The notes: a model not told the origin generated them from the letters alone. A DNA stretch of 64,000 bases from JACKII01 sp041687435 (GCA_041687435.1 JAWLBX010000005.1:62001-126000), one strand, 5' to 3'; numbered from the stretch's first letter, positions 40,597-50,332 are shown. A program made the numbers and translations.

Positions 40597-42443
40597 AACG
40601 CTTGCCCAATCGAGAAATAGAGTTGGTAGGCGTCGTCGGTATCGCGTGGGTTCAGCGGGATCGCCACGTCGGCGCGGATCGGCCCCAGCGGTGTGTGATA
40701 GCGCAAGCCGACCCCCGCGGCGAATTGCAGGCCGTCGCTAAAGGTCGGCACCACGTCCTCGGTCACGCTGCCGGCGTCGGCAAACAGGGCGACACCGAAA
40801 TCGCCATAGAACTGGGCGCGCAATTCCGCTCCCAGCTCCACGACCGAGCGGCCGCCGGTTGGGTCGTTTAGCGCGTCCAGCGGGCCCAGAGAACGCTCTG
40901 CATAGCCGCGGACAGAGCCGCCGCCACCGCCATAGAGGCGCCGGCCTGCCGGCACCTCGCCGATGTCGCCCGCCAGGATCGAGCCAAGCCGGCCGCGGAT
41001 CGCGGCGACATAACGCTTTTCCCCGGTCAGGTCGAAATAGGTTGAGGCCTTGGCTTCCGTGCTGAGGAATGGCGCAAACTGGCTGTCGAACTGTCCTGCG
41101 AATGGCGTGGCGGATAATCTGATACGCCAGCCCCGGCTCGGGTTCAGCAGGTCATTGGAACTGTCGTACTCGGCGAAGCCGGGCATGCCCAGCAGGTAGG
41201 ACCGGCCCCCCGCATCGCTGGAGACGGTCTCGGTCACCTCCGCAAGCCCGCCGAGGCCGACACGCCAGCGATCGCTCAACTGCCGTTCCAGGCCAACCGT
41301 CAATGTGGCGCCGGTTTCGTCGAAGGCGTCGAGTTCAATGTGGCGCAGCGACAGGGAGGTCACCAAATCCTGCCGGTTGCGCCGGAATTGCGGCTTGCGC
41401 AGCGAGGCATCGAAACGCTGTTCCGGCAGCGATGCGTCGGTTTGCAGCCGCAGGATTTCATTGGCGCCGAACAGGTTGCGGTGCTCGAAATCCACCTCGA
41501 CCCGCGGCCCCAGGTCGGTCGAGTAGCTGAGACCGACACCGATCGAGCGGAATTTCCGCTGTTCCATCTCTGCAACCACCGGCACGGCGCCGGGTTCGGG
41601 CGGTTCGATCGGCAGCAGCACGGCGCCGGCATTGAACAGGCCGGTGCCGATCAGGCTGCGCTGATATTGGCTGAGCTTGCGCGTGTCCACCGCCTCGCCC
41701 TGTTGCCAGGGCTGATAGGTGCGCAGGTAGGTCTCGTCGATATTCGCGGTGCCTTCGAAGTTCAGATCGCCATAGGTCAGGTGCGGGCCGGTATCGATGG
41801 TCGTCGTCACGCCCAGGCTGGCATTCTCCATATCGGCAACGGCATCGCGGCCCATCCGCCTGGCATAGGGAAAGCCAGACTGCCGCAAGGCCTGCACCAT
41901 CGCATCTTCTGCATCGAGGATTGCGGCCGCCTCTGCCGCGCGGCCCACGGGCGAAGCGGCCGCCGGTGCGATTCCCTGGGGCAGGGCTTCCGCCAGCGAG
42001 GTTGGTTGCAGAACGAAATCGTGGCGCGCCAGGGTGAAAGCCGGGCCGGGCTCGACCGTTACAGTCACCGAGGCCTCACGCTCGGACTCGCCCACAGTTA
42101 CGTCAACGGCCATCGCCCCCTGATAATAGCCATACGAGCGCAGCACCCTGCCGCCGATTTCGCGGTCGTCGAGCGCCCGGCGGCGCAGCAGTGCCACGCT
42201 GGGAGCGCCATTTTCCTGATAGCGGAACAGGTTCAGCGCCTTTTCCAGGTCCGCGGTAACGGCGTCCGATGGCGAGCCTTCGATGGCGACCTCATAGGTG
42301 GTTACCTCCGCCGGCGCATCGACTATCGGCGGCGCATCGTCAGCAAGCCCGCTTGCAGCCGGTATTGCCGCCATGCCAAACGCCAACAAAAGGGCGCGGA
42401 TCAATGCTCCGGGCGGGTAATATGAATTCAATCGCAGTTGCAA
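40593..42443 (-). CDS. tamA: Outer-membrane assembly factor TamA (BamA/Omp85 family)
   Basis: A 616-residue Omp85-family protein. After a signal peptide (LIRALLLAFGMAAIPAASGLA) come POTRA domains (about 45-260), then a 16-strand barrel. GGGGSVRGYAERSLGP is the conserved L6 loop with the VRGY motif, and the chain ends in Phe. It should sit in the outer membrane and pair with TamB, coded next. The best start is TTG at 42443, since the first ATG lies inside the signal peptide; other upstream starts cannot be excluded. Confidence 0.9.
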   Translation of the reverse strand: MQLRLNSYYPPGALIRALLLAFGMAAIPAASGLADDAPPIVDAPAEVTTYEVAIEGSPSDAVTADLEKALNLFRYQENGAPSVALLRRRALDDREIGGRVLRSYGYYQGAMAVDVTVGESEREASVTVTVEPGPAFTLARHDFVLQPTSLAEALPQGIAPAAASPVGRAAEAAAILDAEDAMVQALRQSGFPYARRMGRDAVADMENASLGVTTTIDTGPHLTYGDLNFEGTANIDETYLRTYQPWQQGEAVDTRKLSQYQRSLIGTGLFNAGAVLLPIEPPEPGAVPVVAEMEQRKFRSIGVGLSYSTDLGPRVEVDFEHRNLFGANEILRLQTDASLPEQRFDASLRKPQFRRNRQDLVTSLSLRHIELDAFDETGATLTVGLERQLSDRWRVGLGGLAEVTETVSSDAGGRSYLLGMPGFAEYDSSNDLLNPSRGWRIRLSATPFAGQFDSQFAPFLSTEAKASTYFDLTGEKRYVAAIRGRLGSILAGDIGEVPAGRRLYGGGGGSVRGYAERSLGPLDALNDPTGGRSVVELGAELRAQFYGDFGVALFADAGSVTEDVVPTFSDGLQFAAGVGLRYHTPLGPIRADVAIPLNPRDTDDAYQLYFSIGQAF

Positions 42444-42589
42444 ATTCTACCCGCGCGAAGCGGCCTCACGCTATGTTTGGACCCGAAGCAGTTCAATAGC
42501 ACCATCACTATGTAGGTGCGCAGCCGGCGCTGTCACGTGGAGGATGGCTCCGATGATCAGAATCCGCGTGATACTTTCGCCGTGTTACC

Positions 42590-43312
42590 TTAGATCGACA
42601 GCACTTTATCCAGCCATTTCAGCACGCCCTTGGGCTCGCCCTTTTCCTCGGGCAGGGTCGCATGACGGCTGGCGGCTTCGCGCGGTGGCAGATACTTGTT
42701 GGTGGGTTTGTAGCCCAATTCTGGCATCAGGTCGTAGCCGAGGCGTTCGACAACCAGTTGAGAGACCGCGGAGTTAGGGTCGCCCAGGTCGCCATAATGC
42801 CGTGCGCCGGCCGGGCAAGTGGAGACGCAAACGGGCACCCGCTCGTCCTCCTCCAAGGTCTCGTTGTAGATTCGGTCGATGCAGAGCGTGCATTTCTTCA
42901 TCACACCCTCGTCCACATCGACCTCGCGTGCCCCGTAGGGACAGGCCCAGGAACAGAGCTTGCAGCCGATGCAGGTGTCCGCGTTGACCAGCACGATGCC
43001 GTCCTCCGCCCGCTTGTAGCTGGCGCCGGTCGGGCAGACGGTGACGCAGGCCGCATCCTCGCAATGCAGGCAGGATTTGGGGAAGTGGACCGTCCGCCCA
43101 TCGGCACCCTCGCCCGCCTCGTAAGAATGGACGCGGTTGAACCAGACGCCGTCGGGGTCTGCACCATAGGGGTCATAGTCCGTAAGCGGCGCGGAGTGGC
43201 CGCCGGTGTTCCATTCCTTGCAGTTCACCGCGCAGGCATGGCAGCCAACGCATATGTCCAGGTCGATGACCAGGCCAAGTTTCTTGCCGGTGGAATCGGG
43301 GAGGGTGGTCAT
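42590..43312 (-). CDS. Four-cluster ferredoxin subunit, SoeB/DmsB/NrfC type
   Basis: A 240-residue electron-transfer subunit. Four Cys groups are visible: CVGCHACAVNC (21-31), CLHCEDAACVTVCP, CIGCKLCSWACP and CTLCIDR with CVSTCP, giving four 4Fe-4S clusters. There is no Tat signal, so with the molybdoprotein at 43404 it should be cytoplasmic, as in the sulfite-oxidising SoeABC complex. It follows that gene after 91 bases holding a palindromic repeat. No NrfD-like membrane subunit adjoins. Identification as SoeB rests on context and overall form. Confidence 0.88.
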   Translation of the reverse strand: MTTLPDSTGKKLGLVIDLDICVGCHACAVNCKEWNTGGHSAPLTDYDPYGADPDGVWFNRVHSYEAGEGADGRTVHFPKSCLHCEDAACVTVCPTGASYKRAEDGIVLVNADTCIGCKLCSWACPYGAREVDVDEGVMKKCTLCIDRIYNETLEEDERVPVCVSTCPAGARHYGDLGDPNSAVSQLVVERLGYDLMPELGYKPTNKYLPPREAASRHATLPEEKGEPKGVLKWLDKVLSI

Positions 43313-43337
43313 GGGCTCGCCTCGTTCAAAGCATGGC

Positions 43338-43368
43338 CGTCATCGCTTCGGCTTCGCCTCGCAATGAC
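43338..43368. repeat. Palindromic intergenic repeat (GTCATTGCGAGGCG family), copy 2
   Basis: A 31-base element; on the minus strand it reads GTCATTGCGAGGCG and ends in GATGACG. It matches the copy at 20389-20426 in reverse orientation. It lies between the molybdoprotein and ferredoxin subunit genes and could tune the ratio of the two mRNAs. Confidence 0.65.
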
Positions 43369-43403
43369 AAAATAAGGCTGACGGGTGAAGGGGGGCAGAC
43401 GCA

Positions 43404-46265
43404 TCACGCCTGCGTCTTGCCATACCGCAGAATGGCTGGCCGCCGCACCACGCTGCGCGGCGGTTTCAGTGCGCGGAAGACCGGCTCTGCATGATCCGCG
43501 TTCACCTTCTCGATCCGCACGCGCAGGTCGTACCACGCGGCCTGGCCGGTGACCGGGTCGGAATTCGAGGTTTTGCCGTCCGGCAGCAGTTCGCTGATCA
43601 GGTGGTTCAGCAGAAAGCCGCGGTTGGACTCCTGCGCATCCTCAGCCAGGTTCCAGGCGCCCTTGCGCTTGCCGATGGCGTTCCAGGTCCAGACCGTGTT
43701 CGGGTTGACGCCCTCCATCAGCTTCACCGGCGCGACGATGCTGCCATGGTGCGAGGTCAGCCGCGCCCAGTCGCCATCCTGCAAGCCGTGCTGCTCACCC
43801 AGCGTGCGCGGGATAAATAGCGGGTTGGCGCCATGGATCTGGCGCAGCCAGGCGTTCTGCGAGCCCCAGGAATGGTACATCGCCATCGGCCGCTGCGTGA
43901 TTGCGTGCAGTGGGAAGTCATCCGCCTGCACGGCCTCCTCCTCGAACGGCGCGTACCAGATTGGCAGCGGATCAAAATAGGTGGAAATCCGTTCGCGCTC
44001 TTCCTCCGGCGGTAGTACGTCGCCATGGCCCTGCGCCGCCAGCCGGAATTTCTGCAATGGCTCCGAATAGAGTTGCAGCACGATCTGGTTGGCATTCGGG
44101 ATGAAACCCATGCCGGCGGACCATTCCAGATAATCCTTGTTGGCGTGCTTGAAGTAGAGCTGGCTTTCTTCCAGATTGTACTTCCAGAAACAGCCATTCT
44201 CGATATAGCGCTGCAACTGGTTCGGGTTCGGCGCGCCGCGCCCCTGGCCTTGGCCATCCAGCCCGCGGAAACCGGCGAGCGGCCCGATATCCGGCGCACC
44301 GCGGGTGTGATTGGTCAGATAGTCGGGGTAGCCGCCGGGGAATTTCGCCGTGCCGTCCTCGTTGGTGAACGCCGGCAGGCCCAGGCGGTAGCCGAGTTCG
44401 ATCACCACCTCCTGGAACGGCCGCACATCCCGGTTCGGCTGCACGACCGGCTGCCGGATGGCATCTGCCGGTCCGTGCGCGTCCGAAATCGGCCGGTCGA
44501 GAATGGAGACGGCATCCCAGCGCTCCAGATAGGTCGTATCCGGCAGGATCAGGTCGGCATAGGCGATGGTTTCGGACCAGAACGCATCGGAATAGATGAT
44601 CCGCGGGATTTTGTACTCGCCCGTTTCCTCGTCCACATCGGTCAGCATTTTTAGCGTGCCGCCAATGTTCATGGACGAGTTCCAGCCCATGTTCGCCATA
44701 TACATGAACAGGGTGTCGATCTTATAGGGATCGCCCGCCCAGGCGTTGTGAATCACCATGTGCATCATGCCATGGGCGGCGACGGGCGCCTTCCAGCTAT
44801 AGGCGTGGTCGATGCGCATGGGGCGGCCGTCTTCCTGCAGCAGCAGGTCTTCGGGCCCGGCGGTGAAGCCGAGCGGTGGCCCCGGCATCGGCGTGTTCGG
44901 CGCCACATGCTCCGGCCGGCCGGCGGGCTTCGGGCCGGGCGGTGCCGGCCGCGGGAAGGGCGGCTTGTAGCGGAAGCTGCCGGGGGTATCGACCGCGCCG
45001 ATGAGCATTTGCAGCAGGTGCAGCGTGCGGCAGGTGTGGAAACCGTTGGTGTGCGCCGAAATTCCGCGCATGGCGTGCAGTGCCACCGGGCGGCCGATCA
45101 TCTTGTCGTGGCGCTTGCCGGTCCAATCCGTCCAGGGAATGTCGAGTGTTACCGTTTCCTGGAAGGCCACATGCGCAATTTCTGCCGCCACAGCACGGAT
45201 CGTTTCCGCCGGGATGCCGCAGCGCTCCGCCACTGCATCCGGGCTATAGCTGTCGTCCAGATAACGGTCTGCCAGCAGGTGGAAGGCCGGCACGGCCTTG
45301 CCGCCGCCCAGGCTTTCCGGCAGATCGACCGCGCCGACCATGGCCGGGTGCGTACCGGGGGATTGCGCCTTCACCGTCGCGTGTGCAACCTGATCCCAGG
45401 CGAGCGGCGCGCCGCTATCGTCGCGCACGAACAGGCCGTCATTGGCCTCGCCCGGCGCCTGGCGCACCAGCCAGGTGGCGTTGGTATAGCGGGCCAGATA
45501 GTCCAGATCGACCTGGTCGGCCCGCAGCAGTTCATGCACGATCGCCAGCACGAACAGCCCGTCCGTGCCTGGGCGAATGCCCAGCCATTGGTCGGCGATC
45601 GCCGCATAGCCGGTGCGCACCGGGTTCACGGCCACCACCTTGGCGCCGCGGGTCTTGAGCTTGCCGAGCCCGATCTTGATCGGGTTGGAGTCGTGGTCTT
45701 CCGCCACCCCGAACATCATGAAATACTTCGTGTGCTCCCAATCCGGCTCGCCGAATTCCCAGAACGAGCCGCCGACCGTGTAAATGCCCCCCGCGGCCAT
45801 GTTGACCGAGCAGAAACCGCCATGCGCCGCGAAGTTCGGCGTGCCGAACTGCTGCGCCCAGAAGCCGGTCAGCGACTGGCTTTGGTCGCGGCCGGTGAAG
45901 AAGGCCAGCTTTTTCGGATCGTCGTTGCGGATATTGCTGAGCCACTGCGTCGCCGTCTGCAGCGCCTCGTCCCACTCAATTTCCTGAAACTCGCCGGAGC
46001 CGCGCGGGCCGACGCGCTTCAAGGGCTTGGTTAGCCGAGCCGGGGAGAGGTGCTGCATGATCCCGGCGGAGCCTTTTGCGCACAGCACGCCCTTGTTGAC
46101 CGGATGCTTTTTGTTGCCCTCAATGTAGCGGATTTCGCCGTCCTTGAGGTGAACCCTGATTCCACAGCGGCAGGCGCACATGTAACACGTGGAGGTTTTT
46201 ACCTCGTCCGAGACAGGCGTGTTGGTCTCGACTTGCTCCGGCGGGCCGGCGAGGGATTCGAGCAT
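43404..46265 (-). CDS. Molybdopterin oxidoreductase, SoeA-like (sulfite dehydrogenase catalytic subunit)
   Basis: A 953-residue bis-MGD enzyme. An N-terminal 4Fe-4S site uses Cys27, Cys30, Cys34 and Cys62 (STCYMCACRCG, LCAKG). A Cys in GGFCSVNMAAGG is the probable Mo ligand. No Tat signal is present. The layout resembles SoeA of purple sulfur bacteria and Ruegeria, which oxidises sulfite in the cytoplasm. The ATG at 46265 is chosen because the 38 residues before it are not family-like. All codons are sense, so no selenocysteine is used. Function as sulfite dehydrogenase is probable, not proven. Confidence 0.85.
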   Translation of the reverse strand: MLESLAGPPEQVETNTPVSDEVKTSTCYMCACRCGIRVHLKDGEIRYIEGNKKHPVNKGVLCAKGSAGIMQHLSPARLTKPLKRVGPRGSGEFQEIEWDEALQTATQWLSNIRNDDPKKLAFFTGRDQSQSLTGFWAQQFGTPNFAAHGGFCSVNMAAGGIYTVGGSFWEFGEPDWEHTKYFMMFGVAEDHDSNPIKIGLGKLKTRGAKVVAVNPVRTGYAAIADQWLGIRPGTDGLFVLAIVHELLRADQVDLDYLARYTNATWLVRQAPGEANDGLFVRDDSGAPLAWDQVAHATVKAQSPGTHPAMVGAVDLPESLGGGKAVPAFHLLADRYLDDSYSPDAVAERCGIPAETIRAVAAEIAHVAFQETVTLDIPWTDWTGKRHDKMIGRPVALHAMRGISAHTNGFHTCRTLHLLQMLIGAVDTPGSFRYKPPFPRPAPPGPKPAGRPEHVAPNTPMPGPPLGFTAGPEDLLLQEDGRPMRIDHAYSWKAPVAAHGMMHMVIHNAWAGDPYKIDTLFMYMANMGWNSSMNIGGTLKMLTDVDEETGEYKIPRIIYSDAFWSETIAYADLILPDTTYLERWDAVSILDRPISDAHGPADAIRQPVVQPNRDVRPFQEVVIELGYRLGLPAFTNEDGTAKFPGGYPDYLTNHTRGAPDIGPLAGFRGLDGQGQGRGAPNPNQLQRYIENGCFWKYNLEESQLYFKHANKDYLEWSAGMGFIPNANQIVLQLYSEPLQKFRLAAQGHGDVLPPEEERERISTYFDPLPIWYAPFEEEAVQADDFPLHAITQRPMAMYHSWGSQNAWLRQIHGANPLFIPRTLGEQHGLQDGDWARLTSHHGSIVAPVKLMEGVNPNTVWTWNAIGKRKGAWNLAEDAQESNRGFLLNHLISELLPDGKTSNSDPVTGQAAWYDLRVRIEKVNADHAEPVFRALKPPRSVVRRPAILRYGKTQA

Positions 46266-46436
46266 TGGACGGAGATCCGAAAATACGGGCGAGGGACTTG
46301 TTCCGCATCCTAACGCATGAACCGCGGAGGGCAAGGCCGCGGGGCACATCGAAAGGCGGCACCTGTCCCGGTCCGCCACGGTGAGGCCATATGCCTGTTC
46401 TTCGGAGGCGCCGATCCCGGGCCGCCAGTCCGCAGC

Positions 46437-46494
46437 GGCCCGGGAAAGGGGGAATGCTTCAGGGTGTCAGGCCCCGCAAGCCGCTTTCCGGGCC
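46437..46494 (-). terminator. Possible terminator: long-loop inverted repeat after enoyl-CoA hydratase
   Basis: Arms 46437-46448 and 46484-46494 match with one bulged base, directly after the hydratase stop; the 35-base loop contains GC-rich sequence. No T-run is visible on the minus strand, so it may be only a 3' stabiliser. Confidence 0.3.
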
Positions 46495-47280
46495 TTAGCG
46501 GCCCTTCCAGTTCGGCGGGCGCTTTTCGGCAAAGGCTTTCGGGCCTTCGATATAATCCTCGGACTCGCCCATGGCCTTGTAGGCCGGATAGACTGCCTGG
46601 TTGCGGATCGCATGCGCCACGCTGGTCTCGTCCAGCCCCATATAGACGCCCTGCTTCGAGGCGCGGATCGACATGGGCGAGCATTCCAGAATGGTCGCGG
46701 CCCAGCGTTTTGCGCCGTCCAGCGCCTGGCCTTGCGGCACCACCTCGTTGACGAATCCCAGGTCCTTGCCCTCTGCAGCGCTGACGCGGCGGCCGGTCAG
46801 GATCATGCCCATGGCCTGCTTGAACGGAATGTGCCGCGGCAGGCGGTGAATGCCGCCCGCTCCGGCGGCGAGGCCGACGCGCGGCTCGGGCAGGGCGAAG
46901 GTGGCGTTTTCGCTCGCGATGATCAGGTCGCAGGCCAGCGCCGTCTCGAAGCCGCCGCCCATGGCCCAGCCATTGACCGCCGCGATGATCGGCTTGGCGA
47001 TGTCATAGCGGTTGGAGATGCCGGCAAAGCCCGAATCCGGTCGGTGCCGCGGCCCGCCTGCCGCCTGGTATTTCAGGTCGTTGCCGGCGGAAAACGCCTT
47101 GTCGCCGGCGCCAGTGACGATGGCGATCCATTGGTCGGGATCATCCCGGAATGCGGTGAAGACCTTGTCGAACTCCCAATGCGCCGGCGGGTGCAGGGCG
47201 TTGTAGACCTCCGGCCGGTTGATGGTGACGATGGTCAGCGGGCCTTCGCGCTCTACCTTCAGGAATTCGTAATCGGCCAT
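46495..47280 (-). CDS. Enoyl-CoA hydratase/isomerase family protein
   Basis: A 261-residue crotonase-fold protein. FSAGNDLKYQ (63-72) is the first oxyanion loop, and WAMGGGFETALACDLIIAS holds the second with Glu112; Glu132 lies in LPEPRVGL, so both catalytic glutamates of a hydratase are present. It adds water to trans-2-enoyl-CoA. It could belong to CaiD-like or fatty-acid pathways. GGAGG precedes the ATG. It is followed by a gap with an inverted repeat and then the SoeA-like gene. Confidence 0.9.
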   Translation of the reverse strand: MADYEFLKVEREGPLTIVTINRPEVYNALHPPAHWEFDKVFTAFRDDPDQWIAIVTGAGDKAFSAGNDLKYQAAGGPRHRPDSGFAGISNRYDIAKPIIAAVNGWAMGGGFETALACDLIIASENATFALPEPRVGLAAGAGGIHRLPRHIPFKQAMGMILTGRRVSAAEGKDLGFVNEVVPQGQALDGAKRWAATILECSPMSIRASKQGVYMGLDETSVAHAIRNQAVYPAYKAMGESEDYIEGPKAFAEKRPPNWKGR

Positions 47281-47354
47281 TGGGCGTATCCTCCGCGGAT
47301 TGATTTGGGTTCAGAGGCGCCCATGGTGCCGCGCTTTCGCCGCGGCGGCAATCG

Positions 47355-48707
47355 TTACGCTGCCTCCACCGCGCGCAGCAGGCGCGGCCAGAACAGCCAA
47401 AGCGTCGCGCCGCGCAGGCTGAAGAACAGCAGCAGACAGAGCCAGAGCCCGTCATTGCCACCCCAGTCCAGCACCAGCCAGAGCGAAAGCAGATAGACGG
47501 CAAAGCTCATCAGCATGGAATGGCGCATCAGCCGGTTCTGGGTGGCGCCCAAAAAAACGCCGTCCATCACGAACGCCACCACCGACACCAGCGGGAATGC
47601 CACCGCATAGGGCAGGTATTCCAGCGCCCGGATCTGCACCGCCTCGATACCGGTCAGCAGGTGAATGCCGGCCCAGCCGCCTGCGCCCCAAAGCACCGCC
47701 AGCCCGACCGCGATGCCGACGGACCAGCGCAGCGCCCCGAAGGTCGCCTGCCGCACGCGCTCACGGTTGCGCGAGCCATAGGCCTCGCCCACCAGCGCCT
47801 CCGCCGCGTGGGCAAAGCCATCCAGGGCATAGGTGCCGATCATCACCATCTGATAGAGCACCTGGTTTGCTGCCAGGGCGACATCGCCCTGCATCGCGCT
47901 CAGGTTCATGAAGATGGCAAGGCCGGTGATGAGCGTGAGCGTGCGCAGGAAGATATCGCGGTTAACCGCCATCATCCGCTTGACGCGGGCGAGGTCCAGC
48001 ACCCGCGTCCGCCCCTCGCCCGCCGGCAGTGCCGCCAGCCGGCGGCGGATCAGCACGAAGGCCAGCCCAATCGCCAGATACTCGGCGATGACGGTGGCGG
48101 CGGCCACGCCCTCCACCCCCCAGCCAAAGCCCCAGACGAACAGGAAATCCAAGGCCATATTGAGGCCGTTGGCGAACAGTTGCAGGTAGAGCGGCACCTT
48201 GCCGTCCTCGAGCCCATAGAACCAGCCGATGGCGACAAACATGGCCAGCGCCGCCGGCGCGCTCCACAGCCGGATCGCCAGATAGTTCGCCGTCTGCGCC
48301 TCCACCGCAGCGCTACCGCTCAACGCCCAAAGGCCGATATCGACGATGAGTGTCTGGCAGAGCACAATGGCGAGTCCCAGCAGCCCGGCCAGCAGCATGG
48401 CGCGCGCCAGGATATTGCGCACCTCGCCCCAGCCCGGCCCCTCCGCCAGCCCGCGGCCGGCGCCCAGCGCCTGCGCGGTCGGGCCGGTGGTGCCCATGCG
48501 CAGGAAGTTCAGGCTGGCATGCACATAGGTATAAATGACGGTGCCGAGCGCGACGCCGCCGATAAAGGCCGGGTCCGGCAGGTGGCCGACCACGGCGGTG
48601 TCGACGGCGCCCAACAGCGGCACGGTGGCATTGGAAACGATGATCGGCAGCGCCATGCGGCGCAGGCGGCGGTCGGTAGAAGGCTCGGCCAAAGCGGTGG
48701 CGCTCAA
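47355..48707 (-). CDS. MATE family efflux transporter (DinF type)
   Basis: A 450-residue membrane protein with 12 predicted helices. ALPIIVSNATVPLLGAVDTAVVGHL (in two halves) is the MATE start, and TGPTAQALGAG and AAEALVGEAYGSRN match DinF-type members. It exports cationic or other drugs using sodium or protons. The frame begins at a TTG with GAGG upstream; the first ATG (48656) would cut 17 residues but still keep TM1, so the start is uncertain. It lies between the enoyl-CoA hydratase and pyruvate kinase genes on the same strand. Confidence 0.88.
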   Translation of the reverse strand: MSATALAEPSTDRRLRRMALPIIVSNATVPLLGAVDTAVVGHLPDPAFIGGVALGTVIYTYVHASLNFLRMGTTGPTAQALGAGRGLAEGPGWGEVRNILARAMLLAGLLGLAIVLCQTLIVDIGLWALSGSAAVEAQTANYLAIRLWSAPAALAMFVAIGWFYGLEDGKVPLYLQLFANGLNMALDFLFVWGFGWGVEGVAAATVIAEYLAIGLAFVLIRRRLAALPAGEGRTRVLDLARVKRMMAVNRDIFLRTLTLITGLAIFMNLSAMQGDVALAANQVLYQMVMIGTYALDGFAHAAEALVGEAYGSRNRERVRQATFGALRWSVGIAVGLAVLWGAGGWAGIHLLTGIEAVQIRALEYLPYAVAFPLVSVVAFVMDGVFLGATQNRLMRHSMLMSFAVYLLSLWLVLDWGGNDGLWLCLLLFFSLRGATLWLFWPRLLRAVEAA

Positions 48708-48896
48708 GACAAGGGGCCTCGCGTGCCGGTAACCGTGCTGTTTTCGGCGCCGGCCAGACGCAAGCGCCGGGATCGTCCGCCGTCAAGCAAATCGCCAGCG
48801 GCAGAGTTCACCTGCCGCAACCGGCCTCGGCTCTCACCTATGGGCCGGCTGGGGAACAGCATGCCATCCAGCATGTTTGGAGCTATCCGCCGCCGC

Positions 48897-50327
48897 TTAA
48901 AACACCGGCCCGCGCGGCACCCAGGCGAGGCGCAGGACGTTGGTGGCGCCGGGGGTTCCGAATGGCACGCCGGCGGTGATCACCAGGGCGTCGCCTTCCT
49001 TGGCCAGCCCTTCCTGCCGGGCGATATTGGCCGCCTTTTCCACCATCTGCTGGAAGTTGTCGACGTCTTCGGTATGCACCGTGTGGACGCCCCAGGCCAG
49101 CACCAGCCGGCGGGCGGTCCGCTGGTTCGAGGTCAGGCCCAGCACCGGCGCCATCGGCCGCTCGCGGGCGGCGCGGTAGGTGGTGGAGCCGCTGGTGGTG
49201 TAGGTGACGATGGCGGCGGCCTTGATCGTTTCCGCCACGGTACGGGCTGCGGCGGTGATCGCGTCGGCGGCGGTCGGCTGCGGCCGTTCGTGCTGCGCTT
49301 CCAGCACCTGCTGAAAGACGGGATCGGCCTCCACCCGCTTGATGATGCGGTCCATGATCGCCACGGCCTCGTTCGGATAGTTGCCAGCGGCGGTCTCTGC
49401 CGACAGCATCACCGCATCCGCACCGTCGTATACGGCGGAGGCGACGTCCTGCGCTTCCGCCCGGGTCGGGGCCGGCGATTGGATCATGCTTTCCAGCATT
49501 TGCGTCGCGACGATCACCGGCTTGCCCAGTTCGCGCGCCATGCGCACGAGGCGCTTCTGCTGCACCGGCACCTCTTCCGGCGGCATTTCCACGCCCAGGT
49601 CGCCGCGGGCGACCATGCAGGCGTCCGACAGCTCCACCAACTCGCGCAGGCGCTGGATGGCGGCGGGCTTTTCGAACTTGGTCAGCACGCCCGCCCGCCC
49701 GGCGATCAGACGCCGCGCCTCGGCCACATCCTCCGGCCGCTGCACGAAGCTGAGGGCGATCCAGTCGACGCCCTGGTCGAGCGCGAACTGCATGTCTCGC
49801 CGGTCTTTTTCCGTCAGTGGCGACAGCGGCAGTACCACGCCGGGAACGTTCACGCCCTTGCGGTTGGAGAGCGGACCGCCGGCAATCACCTCGCAATCCG
49901 CAAAATCCTTGCCAAAATCCCGGACGCGCAGCCGGATCTTGCCGTCATCGACCAGCAGGTCGGTGCCATCCTCCAGCGCTGCAAAGATTTCCTTGTGCGG
50001 CAGCATCACCCGGGTTGCGTCGCCGGATTCGTCCTTCATGTCGAGGCGGAAGGTCTGGCCTGACGTCAGAATCACCCGCTCGCCGGCGAACGTGCCGACG
50101 CGCAGCTTCGGCCCCTGCATGTCGGCCATGACACCGATGGGCCGGCCGGTATCGCGCTCTATCTGGCGGATAATGGCGAGGCGGGCCGCGTGCTCGTGGT
50201 GTTCTCCATGGCTGAAATTCAGGCGAAACACATCGACGCCGATGTCGAACAGCTTGCGGATCTCCTCCATTGAACTGCTGGCCGGGCCGAGCGTGGCGAC
50301 AATTTTGGCATGGCGACCGCGATGCAT
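48897..50327 (-). CDS. pyk: Pyruvate kinase
   Basis: A 476-residue enzyme turning phosphoenolpyruvate and ADP into pyruvate and ATP. IVATLGPASSS at the start, DMQGPKLRVG, the active-site block LTKFEKPAAI and MVARGDLGVEMPPEEV, and ATQMLESMI are all present. Length is normal. AGGAGG for this gene lies inside the last codons of the glycerate kinase gene, 5 bases upstream, so the two are cotranslated and feed glycerate into pyruvate. Confidence 0.97.
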   Translation of the reverse strand: MHRGRHAKIVATLGPASSSMEEIRKLFDIGVDVFRLNFSHGEHHEHAARLAIIRQIERDTGRPIGVMADMQGPKLRVGTFAGERVILTSGQTFRLDMKDESGDATRVMLPHKEIFAALEDGTDLLVDDGKIRLRVRDFGKDFADCEVIAGGPLSNRKGVNVPGVVLPLSPLTEKDRRDMQFALDQGVDWIALSFVQRPEDVAEARRLIAGRAGVLTKFEKPAAIQRLRELVELSDACMVARGDLGVEMPPEEVPVQQKRLVRMARELGKPVIVATQMLESMIQSPAPTRAEAQDVASAVYDGADAVMLSAETAAGNYPNEAVAIMDRIIKRVEADPVFQQVLEAQHERPQPTAADAITAAARTVAETIKAAAIVTYTTSGSTTYRAARERPMAPVLGLTSNQRTARRLVLAWGVHTVHTEDVDNFQQMVEKAANIARQEGLAKEGDALVITAGVPFGTPGATNVLRLAWVPRGPVF

Positions 50328-50332
50328 GGCTT

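Noticed and set aside
43404..46265. Possible selenocysteine formate dehydrogenase
   Set aside because: The frame has no internal TGA and a normal cysteine codon at the expected metal-ligand place.
47520..50063. 847-residue plus-strand frame across MATE and pyk
   Set aside because: It is antisense to two well-supported genes and has no recognisable domain.
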